Part shown: positions 50,357-60,196 of the stretch, piece by piece
How positions within the stretch are numbered: the stretch's first letter is position 1
How the letters are laid out: every line of letters begins with the position of its first letter
Origin: Spirochaetae bacterium HGW-Spirochaetae-3
GTDB lineage: Bacteria; Spirochaetota; Spirochaetia; Treponematales; UBA12059
Direction of reading: 5' to 3'
Assembly: GCA_002839315.1 (NCBI GenBank)
Contig: PGXV01000001.1
Coordinates: 248,001 to 312,000 of the forward strand
DNA length: 64,000 nucleotides
Made by a program: the position numbers and the translations under genes
Notes under the pieces: generated by a model
Told to the model about the DNA's origin: nothing
Databases searched by the model: none
What the model saw: the letters and a program-made list of their open reading frames with translations, nothing else

Positions 50357-52939
50357 CTAATCAAGGATATCCGTGGCGTCTTGCTCGGGGACGGGCGGTG
50401 CCGCGCCGGGCGCGGGCGTCGAATCGGGGCCGGATGCTTCGGGGGGCGCCGATTCGGCCCGCTGCTCCAGTATCCTGAGTAGGGCGTCCAGGTCGCTGGG
50501 ATCGAAGTCGAGCGTAGAATCGATGCGTCCGCCGCCTAGTACGTCCTGCTGCCCGGAGAGGCTACGTATCGTTGATTCCGCCTGCTCGGACTTGAATTGG
50601 TGAAGATCGCAGTAGCGCTTGGGCTGGGTTCCTTCGTAGTACGTCAGCGATACGGTGCCTTCGTCGCAGTATTCGGTCGGCAGCAGGCCCGATACAGAGC
50701 ATACGGTTACGTCTATGAGACCGGACTGAGGGCGGATGAAGTCTCGATACGGAAGGCCGCGGTGTATCTCGGCCATATAGTTAGCCCAGGCTATTCCGGC
50801 TATCGCGGCTCCGGACTGGCTGACGCCGAGGGAATTGCCGGGTCTGTCGAAGCCGAACCAGATGGCGGTCGTCATGTACGGCGTGTATCCGACGGTCCAC
50901 GCGTCGGCCCAGTTCTGCGTGGTTCCCGTCTTGCCCGCTGCGGGTATCGTATAGCGCTTCCCGTCGGGATCCTTATACGTGAACGCGGCTCCGGACGAGG
51001 TCGGCCAGGCGAGCGTTCCCATCTTGACGACGCGCTTGAGCAGGTCGGTCATTACGTAGGCGTTCTGGGGCGATATCACCTGTATGCTCGAGCCCTTCTT
51101 CTTCTGCTCGGCTCGGAGGTCCTTCTCGGGATCGAGTATGGGACGGCCCGACCTGTCCTCTATCGACCGGATGGAAATAGGCGTCACTTCGCGTCCCTGG
51201 TTGGCGAATACGGCGAACGCGCGGGCCATGCGTAACGGCGAAACCTGGCTGATGCCGAGGGCGAGGGGGTATACCCGCGGGAACGTCGTCCTGATCTGGT
51301 CGGGATCGGTGATGTCGAGCAGCGCTGCCGCCCTGTTGATGGCGGCGTCGAACCCTATGCCGTCGAGCACCTTCACCGCTGGTACGTTCATCGATTTCGC
51401 GAGCGCGTACCAGGTCAGTACCTGGCCCATCCATTCGCCCTTGTAATTGAGGGGAATATACGGCGTGCCGTCCTCATTATAGAAAACGACGGGCGCGTCG
51501 TAGATGAGCGTGCCCGGGGTGAATCGCCTGGAGTCTATCGCGGCCGAATAGAAGAGCGGCTTGAAGCACGACCCGGGCATCAGCTGCGCCTGTGTCGCGC
51601 GAATCAGCTGGTTCGATTGGTCGAATTTCGATCCTCCGACGATGGCCTTGATGTGCCCGGTATCGTTCTCTATCGTTATCAGCGCGCCTTCTACGATGTT
51701 CTTCTCCATCTCGGTCTTGGAGGTGCCGTAGCTGGCGTTGGCGGCCGCCTTCAGCGGCTCCAGGCCGAACATCAACGCGAGGGCGTCAACCGTAGGATTG
51801 ATCTCCTTCCGGTAGTATTCCATGGATTTTCCGTGGATCTTGGTTTCCTGGAAGAAGATGCCCTCGAGGTTGAACGCGAGGCCGAGCATCTCGGCCATCG
51901 GCGCGTATATGCGTTCCGCTTCCTGGAGTCGTTGCGAGCTGGACGACGCGTATTCCCTGTTCACCTGCGCTATATAGCGGTTCATGTACTTGTCCGCTAC
52001 GGCCTGGTAATCGAGGTTGAGGGTCGTATGGATCGTCAGTCCGTCCTTGTACAGGTCGGTGGATCCGTACAGCATGTCCTCGAGTTGACGGCGGACGTAC
52101 TCGCTGAACCACGGCGCCTTGTCGTCCTTCGAATAGAAGGACGCGTTGGCTACCCGGGTATAATCGTAATTATCCCAGTACCGCGCGAATGAATCGTCGG
52201 CCGATTCCTTGCCGATATATCCCAGGTCGACCATCTGGTCGAGGACCTCGCGCGAACGCTCCCTGGCTATGTTGGGGTTACGTATAGGATTATAGCGTGT
52301 AGGGCTGGATAGCTGGATTACGAGGATGGCCGACTCGGCCACGGTGACGTCCCTGGCGGAATGCCCGAAGAAATACTTGCTCGCGGCTTCTACGCCGTAT
52401 ACGCCCGGACCCATGATCATCCGGTTCATGTACATCTCTATGATCTCTTGCTTGGAGAAGCGTCGCTCGAGCTGGAGCGCCCACCATAGCTCTACGAACT
52501 TGCGCCTGAAGCTTATGTCCTTGCGGTCGGCGTACAGCGTGCCGGCGAGCTGGAGCGTTATCGTTGAACCGCCGCCCAGGTTCTTGCCCGTGACTATGCC
52601 GACGGCGGCGCGCAGGTAGCCCCTGAACGTAAAGCCCGGATGGGTCCAGAACGACTGGTCCTCGCGGGTGACGAGAGCGTCTATAAGATGCTGGGGGACG
52701 TCCTTGATCGAGACGATTTCCCTCTTCTCGTTGGAAGCGAACTCGGTGATGATCCGGCCCTCGCTGTCCAGGAGCTTGGAAGGAAGCGGCGGCTCGAAGG
52801 TCGTGAAATTCTCCACGGAGACGATGTTCTTGACCGACGCTATCGCGACGCCGAAGGCTACGCCGAACAGGACGGCCGACGCGACCGCTACGATTATGAG
52901 TGTCTTGACCGTTGTTCTCGCGATACGGGAGGATGCCAT
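50357..52939 (-). CDS. class A penicillin-binding protein (PBP1A type)
   Basis: 860 residues. A membrane helix at about 12-36, then a GT51 glycosyltransferase domain (about 70-240: TREDQSFWTHPGF with the catalytic Glu, LGGGSTITLQLAGTL, KQEIIEMYMNRM) and a transpeptidase domain with the serine motif SCFK (LMPGSCFKPLF), SMN (AKSMNVPAVK) and KTG (AGKTGTTQNWADAW). It polymerises and cross-links peptidoglycan. A large insertion of about 130 residues between the two domains (YMNRYIAQVNREYASSSS and onward) and an acidic, Pro/Ala-rich tail are present. No clear ribosome-binding site is seen before the ATG. Confidence 0.93.
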   Translation of the reverse strand: MASSRIARTTVKTLIIVAVASAVLFGVAFGVAIASVKNIVSVENFTTFEPPLPSKLLDSEGRIITEFASNEKREIVSIKDVPQHLIDALVTREDQSFWTHPGFTFRGYLRAAVGIVTGKNLGGGSTITLQLAGTLYADRKDISFRRKFVELWWALQLERRFSKQEIIEMYMNRMIMGPGVYGVEAASKYFFGHSARDVTVAESAILVIQLSSPTRYNPIRNPNIARERSREVLDQMVDLGYIGKESADDSFARYWDNYDYTRVANASFYSKDDKAPWFSEYVRRQLEDMLYGSTDLYKDGLTIHTTLNLDYQAVADKYMNRYIAQVNREYASSSSQRLQEAERIYAPMAEMLGLAFNLEGIFFQETKIHGKSMEYYRKEINPTVDALALMFGLEPLKAAANASYGTSKTEMEKNIVEGALITIENDTGHIKAIVGGSKFDQSNQLIRATQAQLMPGSCFKPLFYSAAIDSRRFTPGTLIYDAPVVFYNEDGTPYIPLNYKGEWMGQVLTWYALAKSMNVPAVKVLDGIGFDAAINRAAALLDITDPDQIRTTFPRVYPLALGISQVSPLRMARAFAVFANQGREVTPISIRSIEDRSGRPILDPEKDLRAEQKKKGSSIQVISPQNAYVMTDLLKRVVKMGTLAWPTSSGAAFTYKDPDGKRYTIPAAGKTGTTQNWADAWTVGYTPYMTTAIWFGFDRPGNSLGVSQSGAAIAGIAWANYMAEIHRGLPYRDFIRPQSGLIDVTVCSVSGLLPTEYCDEGTVSLTYYEGTQPKRYCDLHQFKSEQAESTIRSLSGQQDVLGGGRIDSTLDFDPSDLDALLRILEQRAESAPPEASGPDSTPAPGAAPPVPEQDATDILD

Positions 52940-53026
52940 GACGGCGGAAAGCGTACGCGAAAGGCCGCTCCTAGGTCAAGGCGCGGCTCCCGAGTCCGCG
53001 TATTCCACGGTCGCGCGGCGCGGGCG

Positions 53027-53055
53027 AAAAAAAAGGCCGGTCTGCTTGACCGGCC
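53027..53055 (-). terminator. intrinsic terminator (minus strand) upstream of PBP1A gene
   Basis: Perfect stem GGCCGGTC/GACCGGCC (53035-53042, 53048-53055), loop TGCTT, followed on the minus strand by eight U. It would stop leftward transcripts before they reach the PBP1A gene, so it is either an attenuator in that leader or the end of a small RNA. Confidence 0.75.
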
Positions 53056-53111
53056 CGCCCTGACAGGCTGTCGACATACGCCATGACGAATTGGGAGGGG
53101 AGCCATGGCGC

Positions 53112-53153
53112 CGCCCGACACTATAAGTATCGGGCGCCCGCGTCCTTTTTTTT
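53112..53153 (+). terminator. terminator-like hairpin (plus strand)
   Basis: Stem CGCCCGA/TCGGGCG (53112-53118, 53130-53136), with U8 at 53146-53153, nine bases further on. The distance to the U-run weakens the call. It lies before the gap promoter, so it would end some other rightward transcript. Confidence 0.4.
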
Positions 53154-53205
53154 AATCAAAACGTTTGCGTCCGGTATGCATTATTGCGTATATTTATCGA
53201 ACTTA

Positions 53206-53235
53206 TTGACGAGCGATTCTACTTGTCGGTATCCT
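53206..53235 (+). promoter_or_regulatory. gap promoter
   Basis: TTGACG (53206-53211), 18 bases, TATCCT (53230-53235). The leader to the ATG at 53295 is about 53 bases in an AT-rich stretch. Confidence 0.55.
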
Positions 53236-53243
53236 ATGGATAG

Positions 53244-54371
<1,128 letters not shown>

Positions 54372-54384
54372 TCCGCCTCTTCAG

Positions 54385-54412
54385 GGCCCGCCATCGCGGC
54401 GGGCCTTTTTTT
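54385..54412 (+). terminator. intrinsic terminator after gap
   Basis: Stem GGCCCGCC/GGCGGGCC (54385-54392, 54398-54405), loop ATCGC, then seven U. It sits between gap and pgk, so much gap mRNA should end here. Confidence 0.88.
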
Positions 54413-54464
54413 ACGGGACGCCGGCCGCGCGCCGCTACGTCCATCCGCCTATGGAGGATACCCC

Positions 54465-55724
54465 ATGATAAAGACAATCAAGGACGTCGGATTGGCCGGC
54501 AAGCGCGTCGTGATGCGCGTCGACTTCAACGTGCCGATGAAGGACGGCGTCATACAGGACGACACGCGCATCGTCTCGGCCATACCGTCCATAGAATACA
54601 TCATCGCTCAGGGCGCCAAGGGCATCGTGCTGATGAGCCACCTGGGCGACCCGAAGAAGGATACGAGGAAGGCCAAGGAGAAGGCCGAACAGGCCGGCAA
54701 GGCCTGGGACGAGGAGAGATACCTGGCCGGCAAGCATCGCATGCGCCCGGTCGCGGAGTACCTCTCCGCCAAGCTCGGCCGCCCGGTCGTCTTCGCGGGC
54801 GAGGACGGGTGCTTCGGCAAGAAGGCCTTCATAGAATCGCAGCCGGACGGCTCCATCGTCATGCTGGAGAACACGCGCTTCCACAAGGAAGAGACGAGCT
54901 CAGACCCCGCCGAGCGCGATACGCTCGCGAAGGAACTGGCGACGTACGGCGACCTGTTCGTAAACGACGCATTCGGGACGGCGCACCGCGACCACGCGTC
55001 TACCGCCTCGATAGCCAAGTTCATGCCGATCTCGGTCGGAGGCTTCCTCATGGACAAGGAAGTCAAGTATCTGGAGCCGATGGTGACGAACCCGCCGAAG
55101 CCGATGGTGGCTATAATAGGCGGCGCCAAGGTCAGTTCCAAGATCGCCGTGCTCGAGAGCCTGCTCAGGAACGCCTCCGCGCTCGTCGTCGGCGGCGGCA
55201 TGGCCTATACCTTCCTCAAGGCGCAGGGCAAGTCCGTCGGCAACTCGCTCGTCGAGGACGACCAGATCGATACCGCCAAGGCGATACTGGCCGCCGCGTC
55301 TAAAGCCGGCGTAGAGATCGTATTGCCCGTCGACCACGTGTGCGCAGACAGGTTCGACGCGGCGGCCGTCCCGAAGGCGGTTGACGGCCCGGACGTGCCC
55401 GCGGGGCTGATGGGCCTCGACGTAGGTCCCAAGACGCTGGCCAAGTACCGCTCCGTCATCGCGACGGCGAAGAGCGTCGTCTGGAACGGGCCCGTCGGCG
55501 TGTTCGAGTTCGAGGCGTTCGCGAAGGGCACCGGAGAGGTCGCGAGGCTGGTAGCCGAGGCGACCGATCGCGGAGCCATAACGGTCGTCGGAGGTGGAGA
55601 CTCGGTGTCCGCGGTCAATAAGTTCGGCCTCGCGGACAGGATGAGCCACGTGTCGACGGGCGGCGGAGCATCGCTCGAGCTGCTGGAGGGCAAGAAGCTC
55701 CCCGGCATAGAAGTATGCCGATAG
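54465..55724 (+). CDS. pgk: phosphoglycerate kinase
   Basis: 419 residues; GGAGG (54453-54457) 7 bases before the ATG. The conserved N-terminal VVMRVDFNVPMKDG, the RPVVFAGEDGCFG region, VMLENTRFHKEE, the GGAKVSSKIAVLESL hinge block, VWNGPVGVFEFEAF and the C-terminal VGGGDSVSAVNKFG with STGGGASLELLEG are all present. It makes ATP from 1,3-bisphosphoglycerate, the step after gap. Like gap it uses the codons of highly expressed genes. Confidence 0.96.
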   Translation: MIKTIKDVGLAGKRVVMRVDFNVPMKDGVIQDDTRIVSAIPSIEYIIAQGAKGIVLMSHLGDPKKDTRKAKEKAEQAGKAWDEERYLAGKHRMRPVAEYLSAKLGRPVVFAGEDGCFGKKAFIESQPDGSIVMLENTRFHKEETSSDPAERDTLAKELATYGDLFVNDAFGTAHRDHASTASIAKFMPISVGGFLMDKEVKYLEPMVTNPPKPMVAIIGGAKVSSKIAVLESLLRNASALVVGGGMAYTFLKAQGKSVGNSLVEDDQIDTAKAILAAASKAGVEIVLPVDHVCADRFDAAAVPKAVDGPDVPAGLMGLDVGPKTLAKYRSVIATAKSVVWNGPVGVFEFEAFAKGTGEVARLVAEATDRGAITVVGGGDSVSAVNKFGLADRMSHVSTGGGASLELLEGKKLPGIEVCR

Positions 55725-55749
55725 TAGTCCGCTAGTCCGCCGTCAATTG

Positions 55750-55791
55750 AAGGGGACGGGACCGCCGGCGAGCCGGTAGTCCCGTCCCCTT
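55750..55791. terminator. bidirectional terminator-like hairpin between pgk and the flavin reductase gene
   Basis: A 13-base perfect stem (AAGGGGACGGGAC/GTCCCGTCCCCTT) encloses a smaller inner hairpin. The flanking U-runs are short on both strands. It separates convergent genes. Confidence 0.6.
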
Positions 55792-55825
55792 ATCATTCTG
55801 CGCCGCGCGCGGGCGCGGGTAGCCG

Positions 55826-57568
55826 TTACTTCTTGGCGGCTACGCTCTTTCCAGCGATGCGGCCGAATACTATCGTGTCGGCTATGGCGTTCCCGCCGAG
55901 GCGGTTGCCGCCGTGGATGCCGCCGGTGACCTCGCCCGCTGCGTACAGCCCCGGGATGACGTCGCCGGCCTCGTCGATGGCCCGCGCCAGGGTGTCGATC
56001 CTCACGCCGCCCATGGTGTGGTGCACCGTCGGGACGCGGGGGCTGGCGTAGAACGGCGCCTTGTCGATCTTGCTGCCGAGGAGCTTCTTCCCGAAGCTGT
56101 CGACGCCCGAATCGATGCCGCGGTTGTAATCGTCGATAGTCGCCCTGAAGGCGGCCGGATCGACGCCGATCTTGGCGGCGAGCTCCTCGATAGAATCGGC
56201 GGAGAACGCGGTGCCCTTCTTGACGAGTTCCTCGGCGGTCTCGTTGAAGCTGTTCTTGGTCTGGGGCGTCGGCATCGAGTGCGCGTCGCAGACGATGAAC
56301 ATGAACTGATCCTTCTGCTTAATGAGCGCCTGGGTCATCACGTCGCGCCGTTCGGCCTCGCTGACGAAGCGCTTGCCGCCCTTGTTGATATAGATGAAGT
56401 CCTCGACGTTGAAGCCGACCCAGCCGTTGAGCGCGCCGGTCTCGGGGTTGCCGAGCGGCAGCATCTGGATGTACTCCATGCCGACCAACGCCGCGCCTAT
56501 CTTCTTCGCCATGACGATTCCCTCGCCGAGGGCTCCGGGATGGTTCGTCGTGCCGAGGTTCGGGGTGATGAGCGGATCGTACTCCTGGCGCATCTCCTTG
56601 TTGGCGGCGAATCCGCCGGTCGCGAGTACGACGCCGCGCTTGGCGTTGATCCTGATCCTCTTGCCGGACGCGTCAACGACGACGATACCCGTCACTCGGC
56701 CGTCCTCGCGCAGTATCTGGTCGGCGGTCGTCTCGAGCATGATCCTGACGCCGTTGGACTCGGCCGTCCGGGAAAGCGTATTGATGAATCCGGTACCGAC
56801 GGGCTCGACGGCCGCGTGGCTCCTCGGCCACAGCGCGCCGAGCACGGTGAACACGTTCGGCTGGAATTTCATTCCGAGCGATTCGAGCCAGGTGATGCCC
56901 TCGGGAGCGCCTTCCACGAAGGTCTTCACGAGAGCCGGGTCTGCCTTCTTGTCGCCGCCCTCGAAGGTCTGCTGATAATGCTTCTCTATGGAGTCCTCGA
57001 TGCCCTGCGGGATCTGGCGGGCGGGATCGACGGCGTTATACGCTCCTCCGGCCCGGATGGAGTTGCCCCCCAGGAACGGCATCTTCTCGACCAGTATCAC
57101 CTTGGCTCCCGCGAGCGAAGCCTCGACGGCCGCGGCCAATCCGGCGTTCCCTCCTCCGATGACGACGACGTCCGTCTTGATCGTCTTGTCTACGGGGTAG
57201 AGCGTCGCTCCGGCGAGCGCGTCCGCGACGGCCGCCTTGATAGCCTCGCTCGTCTCGGTAGCGCCGGCGATCGCGTCGACCTCGATAGCCTGCGCCTTGA
57301 TGATGGCTGCCGGCAACTTGACAATAGCCGCGTCGGATATGCCCGCGCTATCGGTCGCGCGTATCACTACATCCGCTATCTTTCCCTTTTTTACGGTCAC
57401 GACGACGGAGAGCTCCCCGCCGTGGCTCGGCGCCGAGCCTTCGTAGGTACCGTTGAGGTAGGATGGCTTACCGCTCGGCGCCGAGTAAGCGCCGGCGCCT
57501 ATAAATACGAGTGAAGCGATCGCGATGACCGCCATGATGGCGATCGGCCTTGTGAGACGTTTGGACAT
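55826..57568 (-). CDS. periplasmic fumarate-reductase-like flavoprotein with FMN-binding domain
   Basis: 580 residues; GGAGGA before the ATG. A signal or anchor helix at about 9-30. Residues 38-120 are an FMN_bind domain with DAIAGATETS, the Thr104 motif at which ApbE-type transferases attach FMN covalently. Residues 130-580 are a fumarate reductase/succinate dehydrogenase-type FAD domain: VVVIGGGNAGLAAAVEA, GGNSIRAGGAYNA, ERRDVMTQ, VHHTMGGVRID and GGIHGGNRLGGNA, with the His and Arg residues of flavocytochrome c reductases. No haem motif. It probably reduces fumarate, urocanate or a similar unsaturated acid as an electron sink. It is divergent from a TetR gene that has matching operators between them. 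Confidence 0.88.
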   Translation of the reverse strand: MSKRLTRPIAIMAVIAIASLVFIGAGAYSAPSGKPSYLNGTYEGSAPSHGGELSVVVTVKKGKIADVVIRATDSAGISDAAIVKLPAAIIKAQAIEVDAIAGATETSEAIKAAVADALAGATLYPVDKTIKTDVVVIGGGNAGLAAAVEASLAGAKVILVEKMPFLGGNSIRAGGAYNAVDPARQIPQGIEDSIEKHYQQTFEGGDKKADPALVKTFVEGAPEGITWLESLGMKFQPNVFTVLGALWPRSHAAVEPVGTGFINTLSRTAESNGVRIMLETTADQILREDGRVTGIVVVDASGKRIRINAKRGVVLATGGFAANKEMRQEYDPLITPNLGTTNHPGALGEGIVMAKKIGAALVGMEYIQMLPLGNPETGALNGWVGFNVEDFIYINKGGKRFVSEAERRDVMTQALIKQKDQFMFIVCDAHSMPTPQTKNSFNETAEELVKKGTAFSADSIEELAAKIGVDPAAFRATIDDYNRGIDSGVDSFGKKLLGSKIDKAPFYASPRVPTVHHTMGGVRIDTLARAIDEAGDVIPGLYAAGEVTGGIHGGNRLGGNAIADTIVFGRIAGKSVAAKK

Positions 57569-57619
57569 GTATTCCTCCGATAGAACTACTGAAATGGTGC
57601 AATAAGCACTTTAATTATC

Positions 57620-57648
57620 GTAATATATCTAGAATGCATTCTAGTCAA
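57620..57648 (-). promoter_or_regulatory. promoter of the flavin reductase gene
   Basis: Minus-strand TTGACT (57643-57648), 17 bases, TATTAC (57620-57625). The first operator lies within the spacer. Confidence 0.55.
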
Positions 57649-57667
57649 TAGCTATAATGCATTCTAC
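57629..57667. promoter_or_regulatory. two tandem TetR-type operators
   Basis: CTAGAATGCATTCTAG (57629-57644) is a perfect 16-base palindrome; CTATAATGCATTCTAC (57652-57667) is a second copy with two changes. Centres are 23 bases apart. The second contains TATAAT (57653-57658), a plus-strand -10 for the tetR gene; the first sits between the -35 and -10 of the reductase promoter. Confidence 0.75.
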
Positions 57668-57741
57668 TAAAAAATGGTCGATATCGAATGGATTGCCTGA
57701 AACCGGCCGATCTGCTACGGTCTTCCACGAGGTGATCTTTG

Positions 57742-58335
57742 ATGGATACGAGGAAAGCACCGACGAAGCGCAGGCTTAAGACGGAAGAAGTCAAGAACGG
57801 AGTGTATATCGCCGCCTTGGCCGTCATCGGCGAAAAAGGATTCGAGCACGCGACGATCCGCGATATTACCTCCAGGGCCGGCGTTACGATCGGTACGTTT
57901 TACCATCACTTCAAGTCTAAGGACGGCGTTCTAGAAGAAGCCTTCATACGGGCCGACAAGAGGTTCACCGAGTATGCCGCTAGCCCGGAGAGCCGGAGGG
58001 GCGATGCCGCCGAGCGTATACTACGGTACTTCGATCGCTACGCCGACCTCGTCGAGGCTACGGGCTACGATCTCTCGAAGCACTTCTATACCTATAGGAA
58101 TAAGCAGTTCATGAGGAAAGGCCGTCGCATGCAGACGGGCCTCGTCGAGATACTCTCCGAGGCGCAGGCGGGAGGCGAGCTGAAGCGCACGAAGGATCCC
58201 GAGGAACTATGCTCGTACCTCTTCGTCATCGCCCGAGGAATCGTGTTCCATTGGTGCCTGAACGAGGCCTCCGAGGATATTCACGACATGATGCGAGATT
58301 ACCTGTCCGTCATCATGCCGGTCTTCGTCGCATAG
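57742..58335 (+). CDS. TetR-family repressor
   Basis: 197 residues from the ATG at 57742 (GAGGTGA 6 bases upstream; a TTG at 57739 is in the track as a start). The N-terminal helix-turn-helix is clear: VIGEKGFEHATIRDITSRAG then VTIGTFYHHFKSKDGVLEEA. The C-terminal ligand domain is helical, with an aromatic/His-rich part (YDLSKHFYTYRNKQFMRKGR). It most likely represses itself and the divergent reductase gene; the inducer is unknown, perhaps the substrate of the reductase. Confidence 0.9.
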   Translation: MDTRKAPTKRRLKTEEVKNGVYIAALAVIGEKGFEHATIRDITSRAGVTIGTFYHHFKSKDGVLEEAFIRADKRFTEYAASPESRRGDAAERILRYFDRYADLVEATGYDLSKHFYTYRNKQFMRKGRRMQTGLVEILSEAQAGGELKRTKDPEELCSYLFVIARGIVFHWCLNEASEDIHDMMRDYLSVIMPVFVA

Positions 58336-58433
58336 CCGCTTTACGAAGATCGTCGTCATGATTACTATTGAAGCAATGCGGTTCCGTCCTCGCCGGGTCG
58401 GAACCGCTTATCCTCATTACGATAGGATGGCAT

Positions 58434-59186
58434 ATGCGTAGTTATTACATGGCCGGTAATTGGAAGATGCACAAGACGGTAGCCGAGTCGGTCGCCCTCG
58501 CCAAGGCGCTCGTGGCCGGGTTGGGAAACTGCAAGGAACGCGTCATGATAGCCCCCGCCTTTACGGCCCTCTCTGCCGTCGCCGAAGTGGTCAAGGGCAC
58601 TAACATCATTCTCGGAGCGCAGAATATGGGACCGGAACTGCAGGGCGCACATACCGGCGAGATATCTCCGCTGATGCTCAAGGATCTTGGCGTCGCCGCG
58701 GTCATACTCGGGCACTCGGAACGCCGGCATTCGTACCTGGAGACCGACGCGCTCATCAATAAGAAAGTCCTCCTCGCCCTCGCGCAGGGGCTCGATCCGA
58801 TCCTATGCGTCGGAGAGACGCTCGAGGAACGAGAAGCAGGTAATTTGGAGGCCGTCGTAGGCGCTCAGGTAAAGGAAGGGTTGAAAGGCGTAGCCGCCTC
58901 CGAGCTCGGAAAGGTCACGATAGCCTACGAGCCGGTCTGGGCTATCGGTACGGGCAAGACGGCGACGCCCGAGGACGCAGACGCGGTTCACGCGTATATC
59001 CGCAAGGTCCTCGGCGGAATGTACGGCGACGCGCCAGCCAAGGCCATGTGCATCCAGTACGGCGGATCGGTAAAGCCCGATAATGCGGCCGAGCTTATGG
59101 CGAAGCCGAATATAGACGGCGCGCTGGTCGGCGGGGCGGCTCTCAAGGCTGAGACTTTCGCGCCGATCGCCATGTTCAGGTCCTGA
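58434..59186 (+). CDS. tpiA: triosephosphate isomerase
   Basis: 250 residues from the ATG at 58434, preceded by AGGATGG. Catalytic Lys in AGNWKMHKT, electrophile His in LGHSERR, catalytic Glu in AYEPVWAIGTG, and the IQYGGSVKPDNAAEL and VGGAALKAETF blocks. It interconverts dihydroxyacetone phosphate and glyceraldehyde 3-phosphate. An earlier start at 58368 adds residues with no family match. The gene continues the gap-pgk cluster after the reductase/tetR interruption and runs with secG. Confidence 0.95.
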   Translation: MRSYYMAGNWKMHKTVAESVALAKALVAGLGNCKERVMIAPAFTALSAVAEVVKGTNIILGAQNMGPELQGAHTGEISPLMLKDLGVAAVILGHSERRHSYLETDALINKKVLLALAQGLDPILCVGETLEEREAGNLEAVVGAQVKEGLKGVAASELGKVTIAYEPVWAIGTGKTATPEDADAVHAYIRKVLGGMYGDAPAKAMCIQYGGSVKPDNAAELMAKPNIDGALVGGAALKAETFAPIAMFRS

Positions 59187-59242
59187 TCCTCCGCGTCTAT
59201 GCCCCGCTACTAGCCTTCGTCGTTTCGGGGTATGGACGCTAC

Positions 59243-59272
59243 TTGCGCGGCTTCCGCCGTTTAGTATATTAT
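59243..59272 (+). promoter_or_regulatory. promoter candidate upstream of secG
   Basis: TTGCGC (59243-59248) followed at 16 bases by TATATT (59265-59270) or at 18 bases by TATTAT (59267-59272). Confidence 0.4.
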
Positions 59273-59333
59273 CGCCCGAAGCGGCGTCCCCGGACGTCAG
59301 CGACGCAGACCCAAATCAAATCGGAGTCGTACA

Positions 59334-59690
59334 ATGGGTGTTTTCGGTACCGTCCTTCTCGTTCTGTTCACGATCGTTTGTCTTTTGCTTATTTTCATGG
59401 TCGTCATCCAGGACCAGGAAGGCGAAGGCCTTGGCGGATTATTCTCCGGCGCGGGGAATGCGGCCTTCGGATCGCGTTCCTCCAACGTAGTCGTCCGCTT
59501 TACGTATATTCTCGGCGGCCTATTCTTCATCATAGCGATAGGCCTCGCCGTACTGAGCCGGAGTTCTATCGGCGACGTGGAGAAGGCAGTGCGCTCGCAG
59601 GACGGACAGTCTACCGAGTGGTGGAGCAAGGACGCCAAGCCCGCCGAGGCTCCCGCGGCCGAGACGCCTCTCGAGCCCGCCACGAACTAG
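59334..59690 (+). CDS. secG: protein translocase subunit SecG
   Basis: 118 residues. Two membrane helices with the SecG loop between them: IFMVVIQDQEGEGLGGLFSG then GNAAFGSRSSNVVVRFTYIL. A Glu/Pro/Ala tail follows. It binds SecYE in the inner-membrane translocon. secG after tpiA is a common order. GGAG lies 8 bases upstream. Confidence 0.9.
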   Translation: MGVFGTVLLVLFTIVCLLLIFMVVIQDQEGEGLGGLFSGAGNAAFGSRSSNVVVRFTYILGGLFFIIAIGLAVLSRSSIGDVEKAVRSQDGQSTEWWSKDAKPAEAPAAETPLEPATN

Positions 59691-59697
59691 GCGCGTC

Positions 59698-60186
59698 ATG
59701 AATTCGCGCCCGCTCGCGCTCCGCGAATTATTTCCCGAGAACCGGATACGCACGGATATAGCGAGCGTCGATAAAGAATCACTCTTCGTGGAACTCGTCG
59801 ACCTTATTGGCCTGACGAGTTCCGGTAATTTCGATCGCGGCGCCGCCTTGGGCTGCGTCATGGAACGCGAGGCTCTGATGTCGACGGGCATTCGCCACGG
59901 CATCGCAGTGCCTCACGGGAAGTGCGACGCCTTCGAGAGTATGGTCGGAGCGATCGGTATTTCAAGGAGCGGTATCGATTACGACGCCTTCGACGGCTGT
60001 CCCGTCCATATCGCATTCTTGATCATATCGCCGCGACGGAATCCGGAGACCCACCTGCGAACGCTCAAGCTCCTCGCCGAGATCCTCGACCTGCCCGGGT
60101 TCGTCGACGCGTTGAAGTCCGCTTCCAGTCCCAAGGAAGTCAGCGACGCGCTGGAACTCTTCGAGGACCGGTTGGGCTCCGCCTGA
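59698..60186 (+). CDS. PTS EIIA-like protein (PtsN/EIIA-Ntr type)
   Basis: 162 residues. The EIIA fructose/nitrogen-type fold with the phospho-histidine in GIRHGIAVPHGKCDA; EREALMSTG, AFLIISPRRNPETHLRTL and LKLLAEIL follow the family pattern. No EIIB or EIIC part is attached, so it is probably a regulatory PtsN, receiving phosphate from HPr-like proteins encoded elsewhere. It starts 7 bases after secG and precedes the J-domain gene by 10. Confidence 0.85.
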   Translation: MNSRPLALRELFPENRIRTDIASVDKESLFVELVDLIGLTSSGNFDRGAALGCVMEREALMSTGIRHGIAVPHGKCDAFESMVGAIGISRSGIDYDAFDGCPVHIAFLIISPRRNPETHLRTLKLLAEILDLPGFVDALKSASSPKEVSDALELFEDRLGSA

Positions 60187-60196
60187 CCAGAAGTCC

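Noticed and set aside
52940-53160. SRP, 6S or tmRNA gene in the PBP1A-gap intergenic region
   Set aside because: The conserved SRP core and tmRNA ends are not present on either strand; only hairpins are seen.
55913-57514. 533-codon open frame antisense to the flavin reductase gene
   Set aside because: Shadow frame: composition is Arg/Asp/Val/Leu-rich with no fold pattern, while the minus-strand protein matches its family throughout.
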